This document shows positions 27,139 through 34,697 of a DNA stretch of 64,000 nt, one piece after another. How positions within the stretch are numbered: position 1 is the first letter of the stretch; every line of letters starts with the position of its first letter. The translations under genes and the position numbers were made by a program. Under the pieces are notes generated by a model. The model was not told where the DNA came from, did no database searches, and saw only the letters and a program-made list of their open reading frames with translations. Source of the DNA: Actinospineispora acaciae DSM 45401 (GTDB lineage: Bacteria; Actinomycetota; Actinomycetes; Mycobacteriales; Pseudonocardiaceae); the NCBI RefSeq assembly GCF_000620785.1, contig NZ_JIAI01000007.1, forward strand, positions 1-64,000. Direction: 5' to 3'.

Positions 27139-28095
27139 ATGGCGAGCGCTGCCCTGCTCGGCTGGCTGCGTGACTCCGATCCGGCCCTGCGCTGGCAGGT
27201 CGAGCGCGACCTCCTGCACGAACCGCCCGAGGTCTGGGAGGCGACGCGGGCGCGGGTCGCGACCGAAGGCTTCGGCGCGCGGCTGCTCGCCCTCCAGGAT
27301 CCCGACGGCCGGTGGGCCGGCGGCGCGTTCTTCCCGTCCGACTTCGACGGGTCCGAGCCCGGCCAACCCTGGACGGCCACCACCTGGACGCTCAACTCCC
27401 TGCGGGAATGGGGGCTCGACCCCGCCGTGCTTGCCGAGCGCCGCACCGCCGAGCTGCTCGCCGAGAGCTGCCGCTGGGAGCACGACAACCAGCCGTACTG
27501 GCACGGCGAGGTCGACTGCTGCATCAACGCCTGGACCGTCGCGAACGGCCTGTGGCTCGGCGCCGACGTCGCCGGCATCGTCGACTGGTTCGTCGAGCAC
27601 CGCCTGCCCGACGGCGGCTGGAACTGCGAGTGGGTGGAGGGCTCGACGCGCTCGTCGTTCCACTCCACGCTCAACGCCCTCAAGGGCCTGCTCGCCTTCG
27701 ACCTCGCCACCGGCGGGACCGACGCGACGCACACCGCCCGGCGCGACGGCGAGGAGTACCTGCTGCGGCGCGGCCTGTTCCGCCGCCTGTCCACCGGCGA
27801 CCCGGTGGCCCCGTGGGTGGACCGGTTCGCCTACCCGTTCCGCTGGTGCTACAGCGTGCTCAACGCCGCGGCGTACTTCCGCCAGGCGTCGCTGTTCGAC
27901 GGCACGGCGCCGGACCCCCGGATGGCCGACGCGATCGAGCTGATCCGCGCCGCCAGGCGCCCGGACGGCCGCTGGGTGCAGGCCGGCCGCCGGCCCGGGC
28001 GGGTCTGGTTCGAGGTCGACGTGCCGGCCGGCGAGCCGTCGAGGTGGCTGACCCTGTACGGCACGCGGGTGCTCGCCTGGTGGGACCGCCGGTGA
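27139..28095 (+). CDS. Squalene-cyclase-like alpha/alpha-toroid protein
   Basis: A 318-residue protein made of toroid repeats like those of prenyltransferase/squalene-oxidase proteins. Repeats such as LLALQDPDGRWAGGAFF, VEHRLPDGGWNCEW and RRPDGRWVQAGR carry the DGxW/QW-like pattern of that superfamily. It lacks the DxDD motif of true cyclases and is much shorter than squalene-hopene cyclase. It is therefore probably not a terpene cyclase and the role is unknown. No ribosome site is visible, and TACATT lies 6-7 bases before the ATG, so the mRNA may be leaderless. It overlaps the next gene by 4 bases. Confidence 0.8.
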   Translation: MASAALLGWLRDSDPALRWQVERDLLHEPPEVWEATRARVATEGFGARLLALQDPDGRWAGGAFFPSDFDGSEPGQPWTATTWTLNSLREWGLDPAVLAERRTAELLAESCRWEHDNQPYWHGEVDCCINAWTVANGLWLGADVAGIVDWFVEHRLPDGGWNCEWVEGSTRSSFHSTLNALKGLLAFDLATGGTDATHTARRDGEEYLLRRGLFRRLSTGDPVAPWVDRFAYPFRWCYSVLNAAAYFRQASLFDGTAPDPRMADAIELIRAARRPDGRWVQAGRRPGRVWFEVDVPAGEPSRWLTLYGTRVLAWWDRR

Positions 28096-28448
28096 GCTCG
28101 CAGCGCGACCGGGTGATCGCGGAGTGCGGCCGCAGGCCGGGCTCGGCGGAGGACTACCCGTTCGGCGACGGGGTGGCCGTGTTCAAGGTGGCCGGCCGGA
28201 TGTTCGCGCTGGTCTCGCTGGGCGCCGCGCCGGGCAGCGTGAGCCTCAAGTGCAATCCCGACATGGCCGAGGGCCTGCGCGCCCGCTACCCGGCGGTCAC
28301 GCCCGGCTACCACCTCAACAAGCGGCACTGGAACACCGTCGTACTGGACGGCTCGGTGCCCGACGACGAGCTGCTGGAGATGCTCGACCACTCCTACGAC
28401 CTGGTGGTGGCGCGGCTGCCCCGAGCCCAACGGGACGACCTGCGCTGA
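28092..28448 (+). CDS. MmcQ/YjbR-family protein
   Basis: A 118-residue MmcQ/YjbR (CyaY-like fold) protein. Family text includes SAEDYPFGDGVAVFKVAGRM, GSVSLKCNPDMAEGLR and the late block YHLNKRHWNTVVLDG. These small proteins are often annotated as DNA-binding, although their function is not established. The GTG start overlaps the TGA of the toroid gene, so translation is coupled. Confidence 0.88.
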   Translation: MSSQRDRVIAECGRRPGSAEDYPFGDGVAVFKVAGRMFALVSLGAAPGSVSLKCNPDMAEGLRARYPAVTPGYHLNKRHWNTVVLDGSVPDDELLEMLDHSYDLVVARLPRAQRDDLR

Positions 28449-28491
28449 GCGCCGACACCGAGCCGACGGGCGGCCGACCGCTGACACGGGC

Positions 28492-28507
28492 CGGGCGCCG
28501 GCGCCCG
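28492..28507. terminator. Short GC palindrome after the MmcQ-like gene
   Basis: CGGGCG (28492-28497) and CGCCCG (28502-28507) flank a CCGG loop, 43 bases after the stop. It is a weak terminator candidate. The remainder of the 230-base spacer to 28678 contains AT-richer text near 28570-28590, presumably the promoter of the next gene, but no clear hexamer pair. Confidence 0.3.
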
Positions 28508-28678
28508 AGACCCCGGAGGTAGCTTTGAGGCCGGGTGCGGCTCGAGGCGGCCCGGGTCGGTTCATAGCTAGTACACAGCTTATTCCTAGGCACGCGACTG
28601 GTGGGTCGGAGACAGTGGTGTCCGATCGGGGTTTCGGTACGACCAAGGGATGGACCGGGTGACTCAGAGGGGGACCGG

Positions 28679-29917
28679 GTGACGGACAGTGTGGGATCTG
28701 GGCGTGGGCTCCCAGATCGGGCGCAGCCGCCGGGGCGCCGGCTCGGGGACACCCGGGCGATGTCGTTCAACGGGCCGGCGCGGGCACAGGTCCAGCAGGG
28801 ACCGACCCCCACCCGCCAGTTCCCCCAGGCCGGGCCGTGGATGCAGCCGCCGCCCGGCGCGCTCCCGCCGGGTCCGCCAGGGCCGCCGCCGCCCGGACCA
28901 CCCGGGGGGCCGCCGCCCGGCGGCTACGGCAAGCCGCCGCGCAAGCGGCGCCGGGGGCCGATACTCGGGCTCGCGGCGGCCGTCCTGATCGCGCTGGTCG
29001 GCGGGTTCCTGGTCGCCACCCACGAGGGTGACGTCACCGGGCCGGCCAGCGGCACCGGCGGCACGGGCGGCCAGCCGGAGGCGCTGGCCAACTGCACCAC
29101 CACCGCGACCGACGGCGCCGCCGCGCGCAGCGCGCTGGAGAGCGCGGGGCCCGGTGCCCGGATCTGCCTGTCCGGCGACCTCGGCAGCGAGGAGCTGGAG
29201 GTCCGCCGCTCGGGCTCGGCCAATGCGCCGATCATGATCATCGGCGGCGGCTCGGCCAGCACCGGGCGGATCACCGTGAAGGCCGACCACGTGGTCGTCG
29301 ACGGGGTGCGCATGTCCAAGCCGCGCTCCCCCGGGTTCCTGCTGATGGGCAACGACATCACGGTGCGCAACAGCACGGTGGACAGCCCTCAGGTGCTCAA
29401 GAAGGGCGACGACGGCGACGGCATCCGGTTCTTCGGAAACGACATCAAGATCCTGAACAACGTGGTCAAGAACGCCAAGAACCTGAACGGGCAGAAGGGC
29501 AACCACGCCGACGCGGTCCAGACCTTCGCCACCTCCGACGAGTACAAGCCCAGCCAGCGGATCCTCATCGACGGCAACCGGTTCGAGAACATCGACAACA
29601 TGTGCCTGATCGCCGAGGGCCCGAACAGCGAGGAGGGCGACGGCTCCGAGGAGGGCAAGTCCAGCGGGTTCACCGTCACCAACAACTACTGCGCGGCCGG
29701 GGCCGGCCAGGCGTTCTTCTTCGACGACGTGTCCAACGCCACGCTCACCGGCAACACCATCGCCGGCCACGTCAAGAAGGCGTTCTCGCTGCAGAACAAG
29801 TCGGTGAAGGCCACCATCAAGGACAACAAGGTCACCACCGAGGTCGACTACGAGGTCGGCATGGACGGCTCGTCCGAGAAGGGCTACAACGGCCCCGAGC
29901 CCGGCGGCGACCCGTGA
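28679..29917 (+). CDS. Membrane-anchored right-handed beta-helix protein
   Basis: The GTG at 28679 follows GAGGGGG and gives 412 residues. The N-terminus is cytoplasmic with a long Pro/Gly-rich stretch. A basic patch and one membrane segment (GPILGLAAAVLIALVGGFLV) follow. The remainder is extracellular and built of parallel beta-helix coils rich in Asn and Asp (ILIDGNRFENIDNMCL, FTVTNNYCAAG, ATLTGNTIAGHV). This fold is common in polysaccharide lyases and epimerases, but I see no catalytic signature. It may bind or process cell-surface carbohydrate. A 20-bp perfect hairpin follows the stop by 9 bases. Confidence 0.85.
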   Translation: MTDSVGSGRGLPDRAQPPGRRLGDTRAMSFNGPARAQVQQGPTPTRQFPQAGPWMQPPPGALPPGPPGPPPPGPPGGPPPGGYGKPPRKRRRGPILGLAAAVLIALVGGFLVATHEGDVTGPASGTGGTGGQPEALANCTTTATDGAAARSALESAGPGARICLSGDLGSEELEVRRSGSANAPIMIIGGGSASTGRITVKADHVVVDGVRMSKPRSPGFLLMGNDITVRNSTVDSPQVLKKGDDGDGIRFFGNDIKILNNVVKNAKNLNGQKGNHADAVQTFATSDEYKPSQRILIDGNRFENIDNMCLIAEGPNSEEGDGSEEGKSSGFTVTNNYCAAGAGQAFFFDDVSNATLTGNTIAGHVKKAFSLQNKSVKATIKDNKVTTEVDYEVGMDGSSEKGYNGPEPGGDP

Positions 29918-29926
29918 TCCTCACCC

Positions 29927-29970
29927 CCGTGAGTGGCTAGGGGTGCCATAGCGCCCCTGGCCACTCACGG
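29927..29970. repeat. 20-bp perfect palindromic element with CATA loop (copy A)
   Basis: Arms 29927-29946 and 29951-29970 pair along all 20 positions, with two G-T wobbles, around a CATA tetraloop. The outer arm is CCGTGAGTGG / CCACTCACGG. It lies 9 bases past the beta-helix gene's stop and can act as a terminator. The same outer arms recur at 33982-34031, where they lie inside a gene. This copy is in the expected intergenic place. Confidence 0.85.
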
Positions 29971-30075
29971 CTTGTCAACCGTTCCAATCACCACGATGCA
30001 TAACCTCGCTCCCCTCCCGGTGGGTGTCTAGCGTCCGACGGCGTTGGTCGACCCACCGGAAGAGGTGCTTGGCTT

Positions 30076-31116
30076 TTGTCTCGCCGTCGATGGCCCCTGC
30101 CGCTCGCGGTGGCGGTCACCGTCACCGTCGCTGTCACCGTCCTGGCCACCGCGTGTGGCTCCGGCCCCGGCGGGGCGGGGCCGATCGTGCTCAAGGTGAC
30201 CGACCCCGGCAACGCAGGGCCGCTGGCGGTCGGCAAGCGCGACGGCACATTCGACAGGGCGCTCGCGCCGCTCGGCGCGAAGATCGAATGGGTCCGCACC
30301 AGCCCGGGCTTCAGCTCGATGCTCAAGCTGTTCAACACCAGCGAGCTGGACGTATCCCAGGCCGCGTTCAGCCCGGTGGTCGGCGCGCTGTCCAAGGACG
30401 TGCCGGTGCGCATCGTGGCCGTGCAGGATCCCGCCGACCAGGACCAGGCCGGCATCATCGCCACCCGCGAGTCGGGCATCCGCGCGGTCGGCGACCTGGT
30501 CGGCAGGCGGGTGGCCGTCAACCCGGCGGGCAAGGGCGAGTACATCGTGCTCAAGGCGCTGGCTCAGTCCGGGATACCGGCGGAGAAGGTGACCCGCGTC
30601 CCGCTGCAGCAGAAGGACGCCGCCCCGGCGTTCGCGTCCGGGAAGGTGGACGCCTGGGCGTCGTTCCTGGTGCCGTACCAGGAGGCCAAGGCCAACGGCG
30701 GCGTGGAGATCGCCACCGAGCGGAGCATCGGCTCTCGGGACAACTCCGTCGTGGTGTTCCGCACCGAGGTGCTGGAGCGGCACGCAGGCGTCGCCGCCGC
30801 GTTCCTCGGCGCGTTGCGGCAGCTCACCGTGCGCCAGCGCGCCATCCCCACGGAGTTCGAGAACGTGTTCGACAGGACCGGCCCGCAGGCGCTGTCCGGC
30901 CAGCGGCTGGCGGACGCGCTGCGGGTCGACGCACAGGCCACCGTGCCCCGGCTGCCGTCCGCCGAGGACGCCGAGGCGCTGGCCGACGTGGTGAACCTGT
31001 TCCACGCCAACGGCGTCGTCTCCCGCCCGATCACCGCCGCCGACATCTTCTACGACCTGGCCTCGAAGCTGCCGCCCGAGCAGGCCGCCGCGCTCGCCTC
31101 CGAGCAGGTGAAATGA
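30076..31116 (+). CDS. ABC transporter substrate-binding lipoprotein (aliphatic sulfonate/taurine/nitrate type)
   Basis: First gene of a seven-gene coupled operon. It starts at TTG 30076, and no in-frame ATG lies near. A basic N-terminus, a Val/Thr-rich hydrophobic core and the Cys of VLATACGSG mark a lipoprotein. The mature part is an SsuA/NrtA-like binding protein: VGKRDGTFDRALAPLGAKIEW, ELDVSQAAFSPVVGAL, VGRRVAVNPAGKGEYI and a dimension-setting C-terminal helix pair. It captures an organosulfonate-like solute outside the membrane for the adjacent permease and ATPase. Confidence 0.9.
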   Translation: MSRRRWPLPLAVAVTVTVAVTVLATACGSGPGGAGPIVLKVTDPGNAGPLAVGKRDGTFDRALAPLGAKIEWVRTSPGFSSMLKLFNTSELDVSQAAFSPVVGALSKDVPVRIVAVQDPADQDQAGIIATRESGIRAVGDLVGRRVAVNPAGKGEYIVLKALAQSGIPAEKVTRVPLQQKDAAPAFASGKVDAWASFLVPYQEAKANGGVEIATERSIGSRDNSVVVFRTEVLERHAGVAAAFLGALRQLTVRQRAIPTEFENVFDRTGPQALSGQRLADALRVDAQATVPRLPSAEDAEALADVVNLFHANGVVSRPITAADIFYDLASKLPPEQAAALASEQVK

Positions 31117-31922
31117 CCACGCTCACCGCGCCGCGCGCCCGGACCCGGGCCCGGCGCCCCGGTTGGCTGGCCTCGGCGCTGCGCTTCCTGCTGCCGCTGC
31201 TGCTGTTCGCCGGGTGGTGGTTGGCCTCGGCGGCCGGCGCGATCTCGCCCCGGGTGCTGGCCGGCCCGCCGAAGGTGTGGGAGGCGTTCACCGAGCTGGT
31301 GCGCGGCGGGCAGCTGGTGGAGTTCGCGGCGGCGTCGCTGGCGCGGGCCGCGCTCGGGCTCGCGCTGGGGGTGGGCACCGGACTGGTGCTCGGGCTGGTG
31401 TCCGGGCTCGCGGCGCTGGGTGAGGAGCTGGTGGACTCGACGATGCAGATCGTGCGCGCGGTGCCGTTCCTGGCGCTGGCGCCGCTGTTCATCGCCTGGT
31501 TCGGCATCGACGACCTGTACAAGGTGCTGCTCATCGCGGTGGCCACGGTGGCGCCGATGTACGCCTACACCTACCTCGGGGTGCGGGGCGTGGACCGCAA
31601 GATGGTCGAGGCCGCGCGGGGCTTCGGGCTGGCCGGGCCTCGGCTGGTGGCGGAGGTGATCCTGCCCTCGGCGATGCCGGGCGTGCTGATGGCGCTGCGG
31701 GTCTGCCTGGCGATCAGCATCACCGCGCTCATCGCCGCCGAGCAGGTCGGCACGACGGTCGGCATCGGGTACCTGGTGACCTTGGCGCAGGAGTACAACC
31801 GCACCGACTACATGGTGCTGTGCATCGTGCTGTACGCGCTGCTCGGGCTGGTGTTCGACGGCGTGGTGCGCATCCTGGAGCGGGTGGCGCTGCCGTGGCG
31901 GGCGCGGGTGGCGATCCGATGA
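31113..31922 (+). CDS. ABC transporter permease (SsuC/TauC type)
   Basis: A 269-residue integral membrane protein with about six membrane segments. The cytoplasmic coupling loop (EAARGFGLAGPRLVAEVILP, the EAA-like motif) is typical of the sulfonate/nitrate/taurine permease family. ATG overlaps the previous stop as ATGA. It forms the channel for the solute delivered by the upstream lipoprotein. Confidence 0.94.
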   Translation: MTTLTAPRARTRARRPGWLASALRFLLPLLLFAGWWLASAAGAISPRVLAGPPKVWEAFTELVRGGQLVEFAAASLARAALGLALGVGTGLVLGLVSGLAALGEELVDSTMQIVRAVPFLALAPLFIAWFGIDDLYKVLLIAVATVAPMYAYTYLGVRGVDRKMVEAARGFGLAGPRLVAEVILPSAMPGVLMALRVCLAISITALIAAEQVGTTVGIGYLVTLAQEYNRTDYMVLCIVLYALLGLVFDGVVRILERVALPWRARVAIR

Positions 31923-32659
31923 GCCTGATATCGGAGTCGCTGGAGGCGCCGCCGGTCGCGGTGTCCATCACCGGGCTGCGCAAGTCGTTCGGCGAGAAGG
32001 TGGTGCTGGACGGGGTCGACCTGACCATCCGGCGCGGCGAGTTCGTGGTGCTGCTGGGCCGCAGCGGCACCGGCAAGACCACGCTGCTGCGGCTGCTGAC
32101 CGGGCTGGAGGCGCCGGACGCCGGCGAGGTGCTGGTCCCCGGCCGGCGCACCACCGTCTACCAGGAGGCCCGGCTGGTCCCGTCCAAGCGCGTGCTGGGC
32201 AACGTCACGATCGGGCAGCGTCGCTCACGGAGCGCGCGGGAGGCGGGGTTGCGGGCGCTGGCCGAGGTGCACCTGGACGGCAAGGCCCGGCAGTGGCCGG
32301 CGACCCTGTCCGGCGGCGAGGCGCAGCGGGTGGCGCTGGCCAGGGCGCTGGTGCGCGAGCCCGAGCTGCTGCTGTTGGACGAGCCGTTCGCGGCGCTGGA
32401 CGCGCTGACCCGGCTTCAGATGCAGGAGCTGGTGGGCGAGCTGGTCGCCCGGCACCGGCCCGCCGTGCTGATGGTCACCCACGACGTGGACGAGGCGGTG
32501 CGGTTGGCCGATCGGGTGCTCGTGCTCGACGCCGGCCGCTTCGCCGCCGACCGCGAGATCGACGTCCCCCGTCCCCGTCAGCGCACCGATCCGCGCGCGC
32601 TGCGCCACCAGGCCGAGCTGCTCGCCGCGCTCGGCGTCACCCCCGGGAGCGCCCCATGA
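31919..32659 (+). CDS. ABC transporter ATP-binding protein (SsuB/TauB type)
   Basis: A 246-residue ATPase with Walker A GRSGTGKTT (residues 47-55), signature LSGGEAQR, Walker B LLLLDEPFAALD and switch His in VTHDVDEA. The lack of a long regulatory C-terminus fits the SsuB group. The ATG overlaps the permease stop as ATGA. It energises uptake. Confidence 0.95.
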   Translation: MSLISESLEAPPVAVSITGLRKSFGEKVVLDGVDLTIRRGEFVVLLGRSGTGKTTLLRLLTGLEAPDAGEVLVPGRRTTVYQEARLVPSKRVLGNVTIGQRRSRSAREAGLRALAEVHLDGKARQWPATLSGGEAQRVALARALVREPELLLLDEPFAALDALTRLQMQELVGELVARHRPAVLMVTHDVDEAVRLADRVLVLDAGRFAADREIDVPRPRQRTDPRALRHQAELLAALGVTPGSAP

Positions 32660-33636
32660 CCGACACCCTCTGGTACACCCGCTGCCCGGTCCCGACCGCC
32701 AGCGGGCTCGCGCACAGCCTGGGCTGGCTGGGCGAGACCGCGGCCGGGCACGGGCTGGGGTTCGGGGTCCTGCAGGACGCCGGGCCGGAGCTGGCGGTGC
32801 GGCACTTCGACCACACCCTGTCCGGGCTGGTCCGCGAGGGCGGCAACGTGCCCGCGCTGGCCGCCCGCGCCCAGGGCTCGCCGACCCGCCTGATCGGGCT
32901 GACCTGGATCGACGAGGCGCAGGCCATCCTGGTCGGCCCGGAGTCGTCTCTCGAACTGGCCGGGCGGCGCGTCGGTCTGCCGGCCTGGGCGCAGGACCGG
33001 GCGCGGAGTTTCCCGAGGGCGATGGCGCTGCACGGGTTCGCCAGCGCGCTGCGGCTTTCCGGGCTGGACCTCTCCGACGTGCGGGTCGTCGAGATCGGCG
33101 TGGAGCCCGAGCCGCGCGGGCGCGGGATCACCTGGGGCGTCGAGGCGCTGCTGCGCGGCGAGGTGGACGCGATCTACGTGAAGGGCGCTCGCGCCCAGGA
33201 GTTGGCCCGCGAGCACGGGCTGCGGGTCGCGGTGGACCTGGACGCGACCGAGCACAAGCGGCACCGGGTGAACAACGGCACGCCGAGGCCGATCACCGTG
33301 CACGCCGACCTCCTGGAGCGCCGGCCCGAGGTGGTCGTCGACTTCCTCGCGCAGAGCCTGCGCGCCGCCGACTGGGCCGCCGCGAACCTCGACGGCGTGC
33401 GCGAGGTGCTGCAACGGGAGACCCGGTCCGGGCCGGACGGCGTGGTCGCGGCCTACGGCGCCGAGTTCCACCGCGACCTGCACCCGTCGCTGTCGGACGA
33501 GCGGCTGGAGCTGCTCGACGTCCAGAAGCGGTTCCTCTACGTCCACGGCTTCCTCGCCGCCGACTTCGACCTGGACTCCTGGGTCGCCAGGGAGCCGCTG
33601 GAGCGGGCTCGGGACCAGGTGGCGGTCGCGGCGTGA
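32656..33636 (+). CDS. DszB-like desulfinase (SBP-fold cytoplasmic enzyme)
   Basis: A 326-residue protein without a signal peptide that aligns with DszB, the 2'-hydroxybiphenyl-2-sulfinate desulfinase of Rhodococcus, as I remember that sequence. The N-terminus LWYTRCPVPTA matches the DszB active-site text YSNCPVP. The three catalytic residues of DszB (Cys27, His60, Arg70) correspond to Cys10, His50 and Arg60 here, with the same 10-residue His-Arg spacing and a shared R-x-G-G-x-x-P motif. The C-termini also agree (KRFLYVHGFLAADF and DSWVAREPL). It should cleave a C-S bond of a sulfinate, releasing sulfite. It is coupled to both neighbours by 4-base overlaps. Confidence 0.82.
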   Translation: MTDTLWYTRCPVPTASGLAHSLGWLGETAAGHGLGFGVLQDAGPELAVRHFDHTLSGLVREGGNVPALAARAQGSPTRLIGLTWIDEAQAILVGPESSLELAGRRVGLPAWAQDRARSFPRAMALHGFASALRLSGLDLSDVRVVEIGVEPEPRGRGITWGVEALLRGEVDAIYVKGARAQELAREHGLRVAVDLDATEHKRHRVNNGTPRPITVHADLLERRPEVVVDFLAQSLRAADWAAANLDGVREVLQRETRSGPDGVVAAYGAEFHRDLHPSLSDERLELLDVQKRFLYVHGFLAADFDLDSWVAREPLERARDQVAVAA

Positions 33637-34697
33637 CCAAGTTCCTGTGGCGGCTGCCCAGCCGGGGCGACGGGCGGCGCGCGGATCCCGGGCTGCGCCA
33701 TCGGGACGGGTTCGACGACATCGCACAGGTCGTCCGTGCGGCCGAGCTGTCCGGCCTGGACGGCCTGGTCGCGCCGTACGACCCGGACGGCGAGGAGTCC
33801 TGGATCGTCGCCGGCGGCGCACTGCGATCCACCCGCCACTCCCGGATCGTGGTGGAGTTCCCCGCCGACTTCGGCACCCCGGTGTACGCCGCAAAAATGT
33901 CGGCCACGCTCCAACGCCTCTCCGCCGGCCGCCTCTCCTGGTGGCTCGCGGTCGACCCCGCCGAGAGAACTCCCAGCTCAGAACCCGTGAGTGGTAAACG
34001 GTGCTATGACACCACTCTCCACTCACGGGTTGTGACCAGCGGTTATGCGCGGGCGGAGGAGTTCCTCACGGTGGCCCGGGGGGTATGGAACGAGCGGTCG
34101 GTGCCCGCCGCCGGGTTTCGGGGTACGGGGTTCGACTTCGACGGGGAGTACTACGACGTCGTCGACGGCGGCTTTCGGGGGATTCTGTCCGGGCTGCCGT
34201 TCCCGACCGTGTACCTGTCCGGCGGCTCGCTGGAGCTGTCCGCGCGGCACGCCGACGTGCACGTCTTCGCCGAGACGGCCGACGACGGCGCCTTGGAACG
34301 GTCGGTGGCGGCGCTGGGCGAGCACGCGGCGCGGGCTGGGCGGACCGTACGCGCCGGGCTGGACGTGCCGGTCGTCGCCAGGCAGACCGACGCGGAGGCG
34401 TGGGCGCGGGTGCACCGGCAGTGGCGCGAGCTGAACAGACCCGGCCAGGACGGCGAGCGGCTGCGACTGGACGAGGACCGCTGGGCCGGCTTCACCGAGC
34501 TGGGCCACCGCCACCCGATCGGCCTGGTCGGCAGCTACGAGCGGGTGGCGGCACGGCTGCGCGCCTACCAGGACGCCGGGTTCGACACGTTCGTGCTGTC
34601 CGGGCACCCGCACATCGAGGAGGTGCACCGCGCCGGCGAGCACCTGCTGTTCCTCGCCGACCCGGCCGGGCGCACCCTGGAGGTCTCCACAACGTGA
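33633..34697 (+). CDS. Luciferase-like FMN-dependent monooxygenase (sulfonate type) with an internal palindromic repeat
   Basis: A 354-residue SsuD/DszA-group luciferase-like protein (KFLWRLPSRGDGRR, ELSGLDGLVAPYDPDG, MSATLQRLSAGRLSWWLAVD, ARAEEFLTVARGVW, YSGGS-like VYLSGGSLELS). The domain is intact apart from about 17 residues (SEPVSGKRCYDTTLHSR) encoded by the palindrome at 33982-34031. That segment lies between a core strand and the ARAEEFL helix, in the position of a variable active-site loop in this family. The insertion is in frame. The GTG start overlaps the desulfinase stop. It may be the first oxygenase of a desulfurisation pathway; activity after insertion is unproven. Confidence 0.82.
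   Translation: MTKFLWRLPSRGDGRRADPGLRHRDGFDDIAQVVRAAELSGLDGLVAPYDPDGEESWIVAGGALRSTRHSRIVVEFPADFGTPVYAAKMSATLQRLSAGRLSWWLAVDPAERTPSSEPVSGKRCYDTTLHSRVVTSGYARAEEFLTVARGVWNERSVPAAGFRGTGFDFDGEYYDVVDGGFRGILSGLPFPTVYLSGGSLELSARHADVHVFAETADDGALERSVAALGEHAARAGRTVRAGLDVPVVARQTDAEAWARVHRQWRELNRPGQDGERLRLDEDRWAGFTELGHRHPIGLVGSYERVAARLRAYQDAGFDTFVLSGHPHIEEVHRAGEHLLFLADPAGRTLEVSTT
33982..34031. repeat. Palindromic element inside a coding region (copy B)
   Basis: Outer arms AACCCGTGAGTGG (33982-33994) and CCACTCACGGGTT (34019-34031) pair perfectly over 13 positions. Inside is GGTG...CACC (about 34000-34013) around a short loop. The arms and the GGTGCYAT core match the intergenic copy at 29927-29970. This copy is embedded in frame in the monooxygenase gene and adds no stop codon. 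Confidence 0.85.

Noticed and set aside
27139..28095. Terpene cyclase function for the squalene-cyclase-like protein
   Set aside because: It is about half the required length and lacks the DxDD motif; no terpene genes are adjacent.
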